From Ypsolopha sequella (Eukaryota; Arthropoda; Insecta; Lepidoptera; Ypsolophidae): a stretch of 64,000 nt of DNA. Position 1 is the first letter of the stretch. Every line of letters starts with the position of its first letter. The translations under genes and the position numbers were made by a program. Under the pieces are notes generated by a model, which saw only the letters and a program-made list of their open reading frames with translations, did no database searches and was not told where the DNA came from. Where the stretch lies: contig OW203986.1 in NCBI GenBank assembly GCA_934047225.1, forward strand, positions 22,137,221-22,201,220, in the 5' to 3' direction. Positions 34,601-44,129 of the stretch are shown here, piece after piece.

Positions 34601-37600
34601 TCAAGACTGCATCACAAGTGGCTTTCATACACAGCCACGCGAACTACCACCTCCAAAGATGGGCTTCAAACTCAATCAAAGTCCTATCAGAACTCGCTCC
34701 AGGCAGCAAAGTCAACGTGCTACATCTTGATCCTGAAAAGATACTTGGAATGATATGGGATCCAGAACACGACACGCTCTCGTTCAACGTAAACCGGAAC
34801 AAGATAACTGAAAATATTATGAATAAAGATCGAACACCAACGAAGAGAGAAGCTTTAAGAACGGTCATGTCAATATTTGACCCACTTGGCTTGGCTACAC
34901 CTATCACAATTCAAGCCAAGAGAATCCTCCAAGACATATGGAGATCTGGAATCGGATGGGATACAGAACTGAGAACTGAAGAGGCAGAGATCTGGCAAAA
35001 ATGGGTACAACACATCCAGCTTCTACCCCGACTGGTTGTACCAAGATGCTATGAACAGCTGTCCAGAGCGCACGCCATTGAACTCCATACTTTCGTCGAC
35101 GCTAGCTCCACTGCCTACGCTGCTGCCGTATATTGGCGAGTCATCGACAAGGAAGGCAACGTGCATGTTTCCCTAATCATGGGAAAAGGGCGAGTGGCAC
35201 CCCTCAAGACGATCTCAATTCCTCGTCTTGAACTCCAAGCTGGTGTGCTGGGATGTCGACTTGCCCAGACGTCCATAGAGGAGCACGACTTCACGCCTAC
35301 ACGACGTTTCTACTGGTCAGACTCTCGCACAGTGCTAACTTGGATACGCACTGGTCCACGAATATACAAACCATTCGTGGCTCATAGAATTGCGGAAATC
35401 ACCGAACACACAAAAACCAATGAGTGGCGATGGGTTCCAACAAAGATGAACGTGGCTGACGACGCTACCAGAGAACCTCCATCCAACTTCACTTCACAAC
35501 ATCGCTGGTATCAAGGACCTGACTTCCTCCACTTACCAGAGACTGAGTGGCCACAAGAAAAAGAAGATTCGCTAACAGAAGAAGCAGCCAAAGAAGAACG
35601 TGTCCATGCCACAACTCAGACAAACAAACTGAAAGACGCTCTTCCATCAGTGTCTCGCTTCTCCAGTTGGATGCGCCTACAGAGAACAACCGCACGCGTG
35701 TTGCAATTTATTGAATTACTACAAAACAAAGAGAGATGCACCGCAACCCGCAAACGAACTGCGAAAATTGAAAAGGAGGACCCAACTTGGAAAAGAAACA
35801 AATCTTCTTCAAGCAAGCCACAAAAAAGCAAGAACAAAGTCGGTAGTCTCAAATTAATACCGATTGAAGCTCATCTTATGTATCGCGCCGAGAAACTATG
35901 GGTACGAGCTCAACAAGAGGAAGTCTTCTCAGCAGAGATCAACGCGCTACAGAAAGACAAAAGTCCGCCATCTGACAGCCGCCTACGCCAGTTGTCAATC
36001 ATCATAGACAACGAAGGCATTATGCGAATACGTTCCAGAGTAGCAGCAGCAGAAGACATCACTCAAACCCAGAAAGAGCCAGCTGTCATTGACGGAGATC
36101 ACAGATGGACCCGACTCTACATCAATTGGGTCCATAGACAGCTACACCACGGAGGCTGTGAGATAACTACAAATGAAGTCCGCCAACAATTTTGGATCAT
36201 CCGGCTTCGCCATGCTGTCCGCAATGAAATAAGGAGCTGCCAGTTCTGTCGCATCCGGAGGGCCAAACCTGTCTGGCCATCTACTGGCAACCATCCCCGC
36301 AGTAGGCTGGCTCACCATCACCGGCCCTTCACGTACACAGGACTGGACTGCTTCGGCCCACTAATTGTAACCGTTGGCCGTGGTCATCAGAAGCGCTACG
36401 GAGTCCTGTTCACCTGCTTGACTACGAGGGCCGTTCATATCGAGATCGCCGGCAGCCTCAGTACTGACTCAGCGGTGATGGCACTAAGACGATTTATTAG
36501 TCGAAGAGGATGCCCTACAGAATTATGGTCAGACCATGGCACTAACTTCCGTGGTGCCGATGTTGAAATGAAAAAGGCAGCTGAAGATGCACTACAAGAA
36601 GAGGCTTCCATCCGCTCTATCAAATGGAGGTACATCCCCCCCAGTGCTCCGTTTATGGGCGGAGCATGGGAACGATTGGTGAGAAGCGTTAAAACGGCTC
36701 TGCACGTCACTCTTCAGGAACGGGCTCCAAAAGAAGAAGTTCTCTCCACTCTGCTCATTGAAGTTGAAAATACATTGAACAGCCGGCCGCTTACGCACGT
36801 GTCCACATCTCCCGAAGACGACGAGGCCCTGACACCAAATCATTTTCTCCTGGGAGGACCATCACGTGTACCACTGCCTGGTACCTTCACAGAAGGAGAT
36901 GAAGCAGGAAGGAAGATGTGGCGAACCAGCCAGAGACTAGCAGACCTCTTCTGGGCACGATGGTTGAAAGAATATTTGCCAGAGCTTCAATACCGACGTG
37001 ACCCACGCTCAAAGGGAGCTATAAACCTCAACGATCTCGTCCTGGTCGCCGATGGATGCCTACCAAGGAACGCATGGCCACGAGGCGTCGTCATAGCCGT
37101 CTACCCGGGCCCTGACGGAGAGGTGCGAGCAGTCGACGTGAAAACCAACAAAGGAGTTCTTCGGCGCCCCACAAAGAAGCTGGTTATCCTGCCCTGCAAG
37201 AATGACACTGCGAACACGGAAATAAATCAGCTACAAGAGCTGCGGCGGGAGTGATGTTCGCAAACACCGACGAGAGCCACGAGCGAGGGAAGCAACCAAT
37301 CAGGCGAGATATTGAAAAGGGATCGCTGGCCAGCGCACGTATTCGAGCTACCTGCTAACTCGCGACCTTGAAATGTCATTGCCTCGTCGCACCTCCTCGT
37401 GTCTCACCTCTCCGCGCTCCATTTCTAATCGCGTAAATAGGCACTAGTTAAGAGTTTAGTTTTAAGGATATAAATAGAGCAAATTGATGGAAAAATTACA
37501 GTTCACTTTTGGAATCAGTACAACAAGTCTTCTTATTTATCACCCTACGCCCTGCAATAGTAGTGGGCTATACCCCATCGAAGGAGCCCACACATGCCTA

Positions 37601-40600
37601 CCTCAAAACAACTCTGTAAAATACAGCAACAGTCTTATTTATACGTTGTTTCTACCTCACTACAGGTATTATCCAAACCGAAGACGTGAACGTGGTGAGT
37701 GTCGACTGGAGCCTCGGTTCACAGCTCTACACTGTGGGTCTTTCCAACGCGCCCCAAGTCGGACAGGTTATAGCTGATTTCATCAATATCTTGAGCGACA
37801 ACTTCGGGTATGAACCCAGCCTCATCAGCATCGTCGGCGTAGGCTTGGGTGGCCACATCGCTGGGATTGCAGCAAGGAATGCCAATGGAATCGTCTCTCA
37901 TATTACCGGTGAGAGAGCCAAGAAATTTAAAATCGTATTCAAATAAATAGCTTGAACTATCGCCTACTGTATTCCTATACAGTTTGGAAAATAAAAACCG
38001 TTGGTGGAGGGAAACAAAACCTAACAACCCTACAAACAATATACCAAAACCATTTGTAAATCATAGATATTCTTAGGATAGTGTGTGTTTATTCCGATTG
38101 GATTACAGAATATCTAGGTTCCCACAAATATATTTTGAAAGGACACTGATTTAAAGACAACATGTTTTTTCTCATATTTCATCTTTGAATGAGAGTTCTT
38201 GTTTAATATATATTTGGAAATCTAGATATTCTGTAATGCAATCGGAATAAATACACACTACCTTAAGAATATCTATGACTTAAAATGGTTTTGGTATTTC
38301 GTTTGTATGAACTAGGATTGCTCCGCAGACCTCTTAAATATTAATGATAGCAGGTTTTCATCAAAGGAAAAAAACCTTTGTTTTTCAAATAAATAAAACT
38401 GCGATCAAAGATTTTTGAAAATTGCTTGTCTCATCGGGAATCGAAACGGCCAAAATTGTAGTTTTATGGTATCAATTGACAAGGTCAATGATAAGAAACG
38501 AGTGTCTGTGAGAAACATTGTGTCTTAATTAAAGGAGATCATGATTATTTTTGCATTCTAGCTGGCTCAAATCCAGGCAGACGCAAGCTATTTAAAGAAA
38601 AAAGCTTTGTATTCAGTTTGCTTATTTATAAAACAAAGGAATGTTTCATTCGAGTACATGTCCTCTCATCAAATACTGAAGGTACTTTGCCTTCACCCAC
38701 CGCTTATTTTTTCCACACTGTATGTATTTACTTTTCTGGTATTATGATTATATACGTACATATTATCGGCCATAATTCTTTGGGGAAAATTAAGAATATA
38801 TGGTTTCAATCATGAGCGATGAGCGTATGCAAAATTTGCTTAGGAGAAGGGCAAACGTAAAAAAAACTCTATAAGTAGTTGAAAAATACGACGTATTGTA
38901 CATACAGATTGAAAATGAACCCCTGAGCTATATTGAAATATATGAATTAGAATCACTAATAGAACACAGAACCGATAAAAAAAGTTATGTTTTTTTAATA
39001 TTTTACAGGGAATATTTTCTAAATTTCGAATAAATGGCAGTAGGGCCTTCCCACAACAAGCCTCCGATCTCCAGCCATCAATGAAAAACATTCCCGACGC
39101 CCTTCACTCGACGCAATCCACCCGCTATAATTTTAAACTAGAAACTGCATTGGCTTGAGCTGTAATTTTGAGTTTTACTTATTTAATAATGTTGTTATTG
39201 TTGTTACATGCATTATTACAAACCTGCCCTGGTTATATGGTGGGGCAAGTGCTTCATCTTATCCCACCGTGCGTACGCCCATGGTTTCAATCGACAACGT
39301 TTAAAAATATCCAAATAATGTCCTCTCCAGCTCTTGACCCTTCTCTGGTCGGTTGGACTCACCACCCTGATATCCTCAATGCCAATGACGCGGACGTCGT
39401 CGAGGTGCTGCACGCAACTGCTGGCATCACCGGCTACGACTACCCTCTGGGAGACGTGGACTTCTACGCCAACGGTGGCTCCTTCCAGAACGGTTGTGGC
39501 ACCGACAGCAGCTGCTCGCACATCTACTCATATGCCTTCTGGGCGGAATCACTGATGGCTTCCGCGTTGGGCAATCCTCAGTTCGTGGGGACGGCGTGTG
39601 AGTCGTACGAAGAGGCGATCGCCTTGCAGTGCTCAGGCGACAGAGATGTCGTTTTCGGTGGTCATGACTCGAAGTCTGGGTAAGGTCAACCGCTTGTTAA
39701 CTCAAAACTATGTTTTTTATATTAACTCGAAATTATAAGAGATGGTAGGATAGAGGCTCAGAAGATGTAGCTTACGTCCTTTGCTTTAAATCCGTGTTTA
39801 AGGCGCTTCATGCTGCAAAAGTGCTGCCAGTTTAGAAAAAAAAAAAAACATTTTTACTTTTTAAAATAATACTGAAAATCTGCTCAAGTAAATGCGTAGA
39901 TATAGCAAAGAATTATTTTTAAATGGCATAGTTTTCATATATAAGGTCTTTCAATTTAAATGGAAAGTAATTTAGGAGGTGATTCAGTATCGTTAATACG
40001 TCACATTCCACTGCAAAGTACTTTTTTTTGCGCGAACTTTTTTTTCGCTTCTCAGTACAAAGTGGTCCTAAATTACCACTAAATTACTAAATTACTTTCC
40101 ATTTAAATTGAAAGACCTCATATAAGGTTAAATAATATTAATTGGCCAAACTTAAAACATAGGTAGTACTAGTCTATATGAACAATTATTTGTATGGGAG
40201 CTACAAAGTGAAATTCTTAAAATTTGTTTTCACCTTTCCATACTGGACGAGACAGCTGATCGGGGAAATTTGTATGGGAGAAAGAGAAAAAAAGTTGCGA
40301 ATTTCACTTAGCTCCCAAACAAACAGTTGTTCATATAGACTAGTCCTATATTTTGAGTTTCGCCAACTAATATTATTTAACCTTATATTTACAACGTCAT
40401 TGATGAGCTGAAATTTTAACTTTTGTTAAATACGGCCGCTTTTGGCATAAGTTAAAATTTCAGCTCACAAAAGACGTTGTATATAAAATTATGAATAGCT
40501 CATTGCTATATCTACGCATTTACTTGAGCAGATTTTTAATAACTATTCTAGTAATTAAATAATATTTATTTTCTAAAGTAGCAGCACTGTCGCAACATTA

Positions 40601-41570
40601 GTGCCTTAAATTATTTCTAGAGCATTGATTGCATCAGAAACGTAGAAAAAGAAGTAGCTAATATCGTCACTTGTTCTATCTCATTATATTGAGTTTTTAA
40701 GGTATCCATAGAGTATCGTTTTACTTTAATTCCACATGTTATATTTACTTAGTTAATTGTATTCTTTGGTCCTAACTCAAACCACCCGAAACCAGTTAAA
40801 ACAGCGACGATATGATGTCTATCGTTTACGACGATATCAATTATATTATTATTTATATACTCGTAATTATAGTTAACATTTTAAAAAATATTGTCTTTAT
40901 TAATTTCATGGCAAAATTTGAAATTTTTTTCCTGGGTTTTCGAATTGTTTTCCATAAATAATTCCATATATTGGTTTTTTATGCCACTTTTCTTCTTCTC
41001 CTTTTTATTTGCTTTGATATAGTAAAATTAAAAAAAATAAAAATACATTTATTGATCTAAAAAAACACAAGCATACAAAACAAAATAGTAACACAAATTA
41101 AAACAGACAAAGTAAGACATTTTGTAAAAAACATAATTCCTGACACCTACGCTGGCTTTGCAGCCGTCTTGCAGCATGTCAGTTACAATAATGTAATCAG
41201 GGATATAGACACATATTAAACAATAAAAAATAAATAAAAAATAAAAACATTGTGAACTTAATTCTAAATAGTGCACGCTTCTGTGAGTAAGGTGAGGGTG
41301 TGTGAGAGTGTGTGTGTTTCTGTTTTTGTAGGGATTCTACTTTCTGTAGGGATTCTGAAGCTGATCTATAGAATAATTTGTTTTTACTTTCTGCGTCTTA
41401 TATTGTCAATAATGCCTTAGATGTGATCGTTAGCGTTAACCACGCATCATACTATGTTTTGTACCGTCAAACAAAGCCCTTAATATTAAATTTTATTTTT
41501 ATCTTTTTCTAGCGTTTCCGGAATCTACACATTCGTGACGAACGCTGCGCCGCCATTCGCCAGAGACTGA
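21729..41570 (+). CDS. Lipase B: divergent neutral-lipase homologue, predicted inactive
   Basis: Six exons (21729-21774, 27120-27174, 27917-28062, 37666-37908, 39331-39679, 41513-41570) join to 299 codons including the stop, so 298 residues. A signal peptide (1-16) is followed by a very short exon 2 (ATSAFSLGPSDVVFHLFT) that lacks most of the propeptide present in lipases A and C. At the oxyanion loop the usual HGW is replaced by HNHGEG (66-71). The nucleophile elbow reads GVGLGG (140-145), with Gly142 in place of Ser. Asp166 (ALDPS) and His227 (CSHIYS) remain, as does DFYANGG. The frame is open throughout, so this looks like a maintained non-enzymatic homologue rather than a dead pseudogene; its role is unknown. 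Intron 3 (9.6 kb) holds a complete BEL/Pao element, and the other introns carry many MITEs. AATAAA follows at 41626-41631. Confidence 0.88.
21928..22604. mobile_element. TIR element, about 680 bp, hosting the 161-bp MITE
   Basis: The inverted ends TGGCGGCGCCACACTTCGTT and AACGAAGTGTGGTGCCGCCA match over ~25-30 bp. The interior has no convincing transposase frame. The element at 21988-22148 is nested near the left end. Confidence 0.65.
21988..22148. mobile_element. 161-bp hairpin MITE, intact copy
   Basis: GGTACCGATTCGG and CCGAACCGATACC form the ends, and the whole unit is an imperfect palindrome. It is the uninterrupted relative of 4649-5284. Confidence 0.75.
22795..23190 (+). pseudogene. 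RTE-like LINE, C-terminal fragment
   Basis: Starting at LYGSETW (about 22810), a frame gives RLEAFEMWCWRSSWTEKKTN, then NEEVLRIVEEE, GHLIRHEKF and GRGRPR. These are characteristic of the region after the reverse transcriptase in RTE-type (CFDP2-like) non-LTR elements. Stops and a frameshift follow. It lies in lipase B intron 1, sense orientation. Confidence 0.7.
23411..24138. mobile_element. TIR element interrupted by a LINE 3' end
   Basis: GGTCAGCAACTTCCGTCAC at the left pairs with GTGACGGAAGTTACTGACT at the right, extending to ~40-bp ends. A LINE tail with an (AGTA)n run (23456-23720) lies inside. Confidence 0.65.
23456..23720 (-). repeat. LINE 3' end with AGTA tail
   Basis: AAGTAAGTAAGTAAG is followed by ATATATTTATTTCATGCCAC and a GC-containing block, the same layout as the other minus-strand LINE ends in this window. 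Confidence 0.45.
24141..24407. mobile_element. Palindromic MITE, copy 1
   Basis: ATAAGTTAAATAATATTAG at the left and a matching TTTAATTTAACCTT at the right, with inner arms CATATGGAC / TCTATATGAAC. A second copy lies at 40121-40387. Confidence 0.7.
24835..25014 (+). mobile_element. Helitron-like 3' end
   Basis: It ends GCAGAGCCGCGGGCGAAAGACTAG, i.e. a GC hairpin-like block plus CTAG followed by T, as at 20571 and 55778. The 5' end is not defined. Confidence 0.45.
25060..25092 (+). other. tRNA-like B box (SINE scrap)
   Basis: CAGGGTTCGAATCCTGTC forms a T-arm-like hairpin; no other tRNA arm can be drawn. Confidence 0.3.
25191..25369. mobile_element. Hairpin MITE
   Basis: GAGTTTCGCAGCCGGATTAT and TCCGGCTGCGGAACCGCTC are inverted, with GGCTTTTTCTAATTAAT / ATAATTAGAAAAAGGC further in. 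Single arms recur at 12682-12745 and 17310-17360. Confidence 0.75.
25785..25975 (-). repeat. LINE 3' end (same family as 46.5 kb)
   Basis: On the minus strand this gives TYLGQR-like and AIQRGN-like coding remnants, then a short 3' UTR ending near ATTTGTTGTGTAATAAAA. An opposite-strand copy lies at 27465-27670. Confidence 0.6.
26080..26265 (-). repeat. Repeat family F, partial copy
   Basis: In reverse orientation it matches part of 44545-44760 (AAGTTATTTATCTGCT and TTGGGACC blocks) and is related to 14090-14480. Confidence 0.5.
26727..27061. mobile_element. hAT-type MITE with 8-bp target duplication
   Basis: The termini CAGGGGTTGGCAAC and GTTGCCGACCCCTG are perfect hAT-style inverted repeats except one base, and CTTTAGCT flanks both sides (26719-26726, 27062-27069). 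At 335 bp it has no transposase. It ends 58 bp before lipase B exon 2. Confidence 0.88.
27120..27174 (+). CDS. Lipase B exon 2 (shortened propeptide)
   Basis: The acceptor is CATTTTCAG and the donor CGAT|GTGAGT. It is 55 nt long, against 172 and 184 nt for the equivalent exon in lipases A and C; only the end, DVVFHLFT, is homologous. Confidence 0.75.
27191..27361. mobile_element. Inverted-repeat element just after exon 2
   Basis: 37-bp arms (AAAACGGCTCACTTCAATAA and its complement) enclose ~95 bp. The unit is flanked by a 12-bp direct repeat AGTATCCATTCT (27178-27189 and 27377-27388), the first copy overlapping the splice donor. Confidence 0.7.
27465..27760 (+). repeat. LINE 3' end plus a hairpin-family fragment
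   Basis: 27465-27670 is the plus-strand counterpart of 25785-25975 (ACTTACCTCGGCCAGAGATT onward). 27690-27760 carries a CCAAATTCATATTGCAGCTC variant of the CATACTGGAGG hairpin family. Confidence 0.55.
27917..28062 (+). CDS. Lipase B exon 3
   Basis: The acceptor is TTTTACCCAG and the donor CCCG|GTACGT. It encodes TNPQQSEPLLPNLASIMASS to FNAFVVP; the HGW motif of active relatives is HNHG here. Confidence 0.85.
28285..28815. repeat. Fragments of two TTAA element families
   Basis: 28310-28375 (AACGTTTATATCAGCGCGCC) is a reverse fragment of the 467-bp element at 4791/61295. 28690-28815 matches the left interior of the element at 529-1063 (CTAATGCCGCGCAC). Confidence 0.5.
29004..29624. mobile_element. 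Long-hairpin element, about 190-bp near-perfect arms
   Basis: The arms 29189 to about 29375 and 29390 to about 29572 are near-perfect reverse complements (for example AGTTGGCTACTATGGCAAG with CTTGCCATAGTAGCCAACT). An outer pair, TAAAGATCTATTGG / CCAGTAGATCTTTGA, marks the likely ends. The sequence between outer and inner arms on the left is a unique poly(G)-containing stretch. It is intronic in lipase B. Confidence 0.75.
29958..30167. mobile_element. hAT-like MITE with internal GCTACTTTT repeats
   Basis: The ends CAGTGTTGCCATCT and AGATGGTAACACTG are inverted. Inside, GCTACTTTTTGAG-type motifs recur four or five times. A flanking 8-bp duplication could not be matched. Confidence 0.6.
30168..30978. 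other. Intronic DNA with one repeat fragment
   Basis: It is AT-rich. A GC-richer block at about 30838-30905 carries a CCATACCGGAGACC variant of the CATACTGGAGG family. Nothing coding. Confidence 0.4.
30979..30983. repeat. Left 5-bp target duplication of the BEL element
   Basis: CATGC, repeated at 37593-37597 directly after the right LTR. Confidence 0.85.
30984..31321 (+). repeat. 5' LTR
   Basis: 338 bp, TG...CA. It contains TATAAATAG at 31198-31206 and an initiator-like ACAGTTC about 30 bp later, presumably the Pol II start that defines R. Confidence 0.9.
31326..31341 (+). promoter_or_regulatory. Candidate primer-binding site
   Basis: TGGTCATTCGAGAGCC begins four bases after the 5' LTR and starts with TGG as expected for pairing with the CCA end of a tRNA. 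The tRNA species was not identified. Confidence 0.5.
31390..37254 (+). CDS. BEL/Pao Gag-Pol polyprotein
   Basis: A single 1954-residue frame without a stop or frameshift. The N-terminal Gag begins with a Thr/Ser-rich stretch and a ~16-residue Ala tract (about 67-82), then a DUF1759-like Gag core from about 322. Two CCHC knuckles follow (C532-C535-H540-C545 and C566-C569-H577-C579). The aspartic protease active site is LLDDGSS (647-653). RT carries YVDDY at 1056-1060. RNase H-like FVDAS has Asp1237. The integrase has a zinc-binding HHCC region (about 1580-1620) and a DDE core at Asp1653, Asp1715 and Glu1761. A DUF5641-like end follows. The protein would package RNA, reverse-transcribe it in the cytoplasm and integrate the cDNA. 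All motifs examined are intact, so it may be autonomous. Gag and Pol share one frame, as is usual for BEL elements. Confidence 0.95.
37255..37592 (+). repeat. 3' LTR
   Basis: It begins on the base after the polyprotein TGA and appears identical to the 5' LTR over 338 bp. The purine-rich CGGCGGGAGTGA just before it is the likely polypurine tract, overlapping the last codons. Confidence 0.9.
37593..37597. repeat. Right 5-bp target duplication of the BEL element
   Basis: CATGC, identical to 30979-30983. Confidence 0.85.
37666..37908 (+). CDS. Lipase B exon 4 (nucleophile elbow)
   Basis: The acceptor is CCTCACTACAG and the donor ACCG|GTGAGA. It encodes EDVNVVSVDWS through IVGVGLGGH, where Ser is replaced by Gly. 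It starts only 73 bp after the BEL 3' LTR. Confidence 0.9.
38037..38301. mobile_element. Hairpin MITE
   Basis: About 75-bp arms (CATAGATATTCTTAGGATAG on the left, reading back from ATTTTGGTAT on the right) enclose ~105 bp. It lies in lipase B intron 4. Confidence 0.7.
38302..39330. other. Rest of lipase B intron 4
   Basis: AT-rich; I see no gene or defined repeat end here. Confidence 0.4.
39331..39679 (+). CDS. Lipase B exon 5
   Basis: The acceptor is GTCCTCTCCAG and the donor CTGG|GTAAGG. It carries Asp166, His227 and DFYANGG. Confidence 0.9.
39945..40117. mobile_element. Nested hairpin MITE 1
   Basis: GGTCTTTCAATTTAAATGGA and its reverse complement form the ends, with AATTTAGGA / TCCTAAATT just inside. 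Confidence 0.75.
40121..40387. mobile_element. Nested palindromic MITE 2 (copy 2 of the 24.1-kb family)
   Basis: TATAAGGTTAAATAATATTA and its reverse complement form the ends; TATATGAACAATTATTTG and CAAACAGTTGTTCATATAG continue the arms. Confidence 0.75.
40606..41512. other. Rest of lipase B intron 5
   Basis: AT-rich. 41040-41230 has the look of another minus-strand LINE 3' end (ATTTATTG then a GCTTTGCAGCCGTCTTGCAG block), but this is weak. A GTGTGA-rich run lies at 41281-41320. Confidence 0.3.
41513..41570 (+). CDS. Lipase B exon 6
   Basis: The acceptor is TTTTTCTAG. It encodes VSGIYTFVTNAAPPFARD-stop, homologous to lipase A exon 6 and of the same length. Confidence 0.88.
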
Positions 41571-41625
41571 ATGAACAAAAACAAAACATGCATAAGAAAT
41601 GTCAGTTTTGTTAAATATCGAAGAA

Positions 41626-41631
41626 AATAAA
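41626..41631 (+). terminator. Poly(A) signal of lipase B
   Basis: AATAAA 56 nt after the stop codon. Confidence 0.6.
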
Positions 41632-41872
41632 AACACACATCAGCGTATTTTATAGCACTCTCCTTGAAAATCCTGACACAAGTATGTTCCTGAATGCAAT
41701 TCATGAACAGGGGATCTAAAAAGGCCGACTTGGGTGAATCATAAAATGATTTGAAAGTAGGATAGAGTCAAGCAAGAGTTTTTTCACGCGTGCAAAATTC
41801 ATTGCAAAATGGCCTTTTTAGAGGACCTGAACCTCAACTAAAAAGGCGGTTCTAAATACAGAGTGTTAATAT

Positions 41873-42110
41873 GAAGTTGCGAAAGCCGGAAACTGGCGAT
41901 AGTACTCGTCCATACGAATAACTTTTACTATGAAACCAACCCTCGAAACGTGAAAATAAATCAGCTGTACCATTTAAAAGTTAAATAGCTACCCGACCAA
42001 AATGTAGGAAACAATTGAGTTTTTTTCTCGATTTCCATATTTTTTTTTTTTTCACAAAATGTTATTCGTGTGGACGAGTACTACCGCCTGTTTCCGGCAT
42101 CCGCAACTTC
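41873..42110. mobile_element. Hairpin MITE
   Basis: GAAGTTGCGAAAGCCGGAAA and its counterpart ending CGCAACTTC, with GATAGTACTCGTCCA / TGGACGAGTACTACC inside. Single-arm relatives are at about 24655-24720 and in the hairpin at 48912. Confidence 0.7.
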
Positions 42111-44129
42111 TGTATAATCAATATGGCGTCGCTGTTCTTTATTTTCGGAGTTGACATAAAGGCATGTCGGCTTGGACGTTATTTAATCAATATCCCTTAT
42201 AGCCTATAAGTTGATTACTTATACTATTCACTATAATGATAATAAAGAAAACCGAATCCAAATATTTCGAGAACAAACATACATACATAAATACAGAAGA
42301 CAAAAATTCTAAAAATGGTAGTTTTGGCGCCAGTCAGTACAGTACTAACGACATGAAATATTGAATCTTATTTTCAGAGATTACACATAAAAAATGTGAC
42401 GTCAATAAATTAAACAACTGTTACGTAATAGTCTGAAAAGGATCCTATCGCGCACAACGACAACCATACGTCCACACCGTCCCACTCCCACCAAAACGAG
42501 GGAGGGGGACGCCTTGAAAATTGCCCGACTACCAGAAACGCGCAGAAGGATCCCTGTCAGACAACTGTGACACTTCCCGACTTTTTTACAACATTATTAT
42601 TATTACATTTATTAGTACTTACTATAGATTTGAAAAATGGAAAAAAAATACTCGTAACTGCTGATATTTCAAAAAATGAAGTTTTTATGAAGTCATGAAC
42701 ACATAGGGACATGCAACCCATGAGGGATTGAGCAATCAATCAGTTCAATCAGTTTTCTGACGATTTCTTTAAAAGTTCCAAGCTTGACCACAGGTGGCGT
42801 TTGTGTACCTTTGCTCAGTTAATAATATTTAGTTGTAGTCACGTAAAGCTAGTGTATAATCAAATATAATACAAAAACATGTCTTTGATCATCTGTACAT
42901 TCATGAACACTTTTTGGTAATTTGATCAATAGGGATCCACACTGCCAAATTATCCCTGTAGATAGCGCATCGTCGATCCGGCCATGAAAATCTTTCATTT
43001 CAGTACATTGTGAAGGTTTTTGCGTAGATTTTTGTGATTTTCAATTAATTTCTTCCAATTATGCCTTTGTGTGCCGTACCAGGTAGCTATAATAAATAAA
43101 GGTGTTAATTTATCCCCAAAAAACGCCATATTAAAAATTAATAACATAACAATAATTTAATAATATATAATCATAATTATATAATCATTAATAATAACAA
43201 TAACAAATATAATAATAAAGAATACAGGTGATAAGAGGAAGTAAAAAAAATACGAGTTATTGCAGAAAAACAGTATGAAAACCGGTACACACACAACAAC
43301 AATTTGAAATAGCTGGACTGTAGTATTATTGGCTTCACCATGTTAGCGCCCGATATCTAGCGCTTATCTGTATACATCGTCGGTCACAATGTGACAATAA
43401 TCATAAATCATATATCATTTATTTGCATAGATGTAGCAAGCTATATATGCAGAGAAAGCGCCTTGTTCAGCTAATAGTAAGTTAGCATGCAAATATTTTA
43501 AGAACATCAACAAAATTTACATGTCACATGTCAGGTACAGTCAGTCACAAAATTTATTTTAATCATCATAATTTTAATAAAAAACGCACAGTCATATAAG
43601 AAAGGATATTTGCAAAATCACAAACAATCACCAAATACTACAAGCAAGATCTAAAAATTCTTTGACCGAATAGAAGGTATTTTCTATGAGCCATTTCGTA
43701 ATCTACTTTTGAACATTGTGGAAATGTTTACTCAACTTTCTCAAATCAGTCTGTCCATTTTTATTTCAGGTGCACAGCTCGAATACAATGGTATAATTAT
43801 AATATCGTTGGCTAATAAGTTTTAAAGGTTTTTTTCTTGCGATGGCAAAATTCCTAAATGGACAAAATATAGAAATATCCTTTCTTTATACATTGTCGGA
43901 ACCCGTACCACCGAACACTTGACAGGCTTTTCATAGGCAGGTATTTCAACAATCTCAAATAAAAAAGAAAATTGCCCACGCCATCCTTGGGGTTTTTTAA
44001 TATGTTCTGTGGGATTGCCTGTCACGAGAGAAAAATAAGAGTATTTGGGACATTGGACGGCTTGTTTGGACCAAATTAACACCGTGTTAAAAAGTAAATA
44101 ACCGAGGGGTAGCCATGCACAACAATAAT
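42111..44129. other. Intergenic DNA, no supportable gene
   Basis: No exon-like stretch was accepted. A short ATG start MPLCAVPG near 43063, resembling the start of a THAP zinc finger, has no continuation. Confidence 0.4.

Larger units (their letters stand above)
30984..37592 (+). mobile_element. Full-length BEL/Pao LTR retrotransposon, 6.6 kb
   Basis: Two 338-bp LTRs (30984-31321 and 37255-37592), TGTTCG...CCCACA, read as identical. They enclose one open frame and are bracketed by CATGC duplications. The domain set (Gag with zinc knuckles, protease, RT with YVDD, RNase H, integrase, C-terminal DUF5641-like) and the order place it in BEL/Pao. No env frame is present. Identical LTRs and an intact frame point to a very recent insertion. 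It lies in sense orientation in lipase B intron 3. Confidence 0.95.
39802..40605. mobile_element. TTAA-flanked outer element of a multi-layer nest
   Basis: TTAA at 39798-39801 and 40606-40609 flanks the inverted ends GGCGCTTCATGCTGC / GCAACATTAGTGCC. Inner arms ATCTGCTCAAGTAAATGCGT and ACGCATTTACTTGAGCAGAT match perfectly. Two further MITEs (39945-40117, 40121-40387) and a short palindrome (about 40400-40470) are inside. Confidence 0.75.

Noticed and set aside
43063..43090. MPLCAVPG start resembling a THAP zinc finger
   Set aside because: Only eight residues, followed by an AT-rich stretch with stops; no donor-acceptor path to a domain was found.
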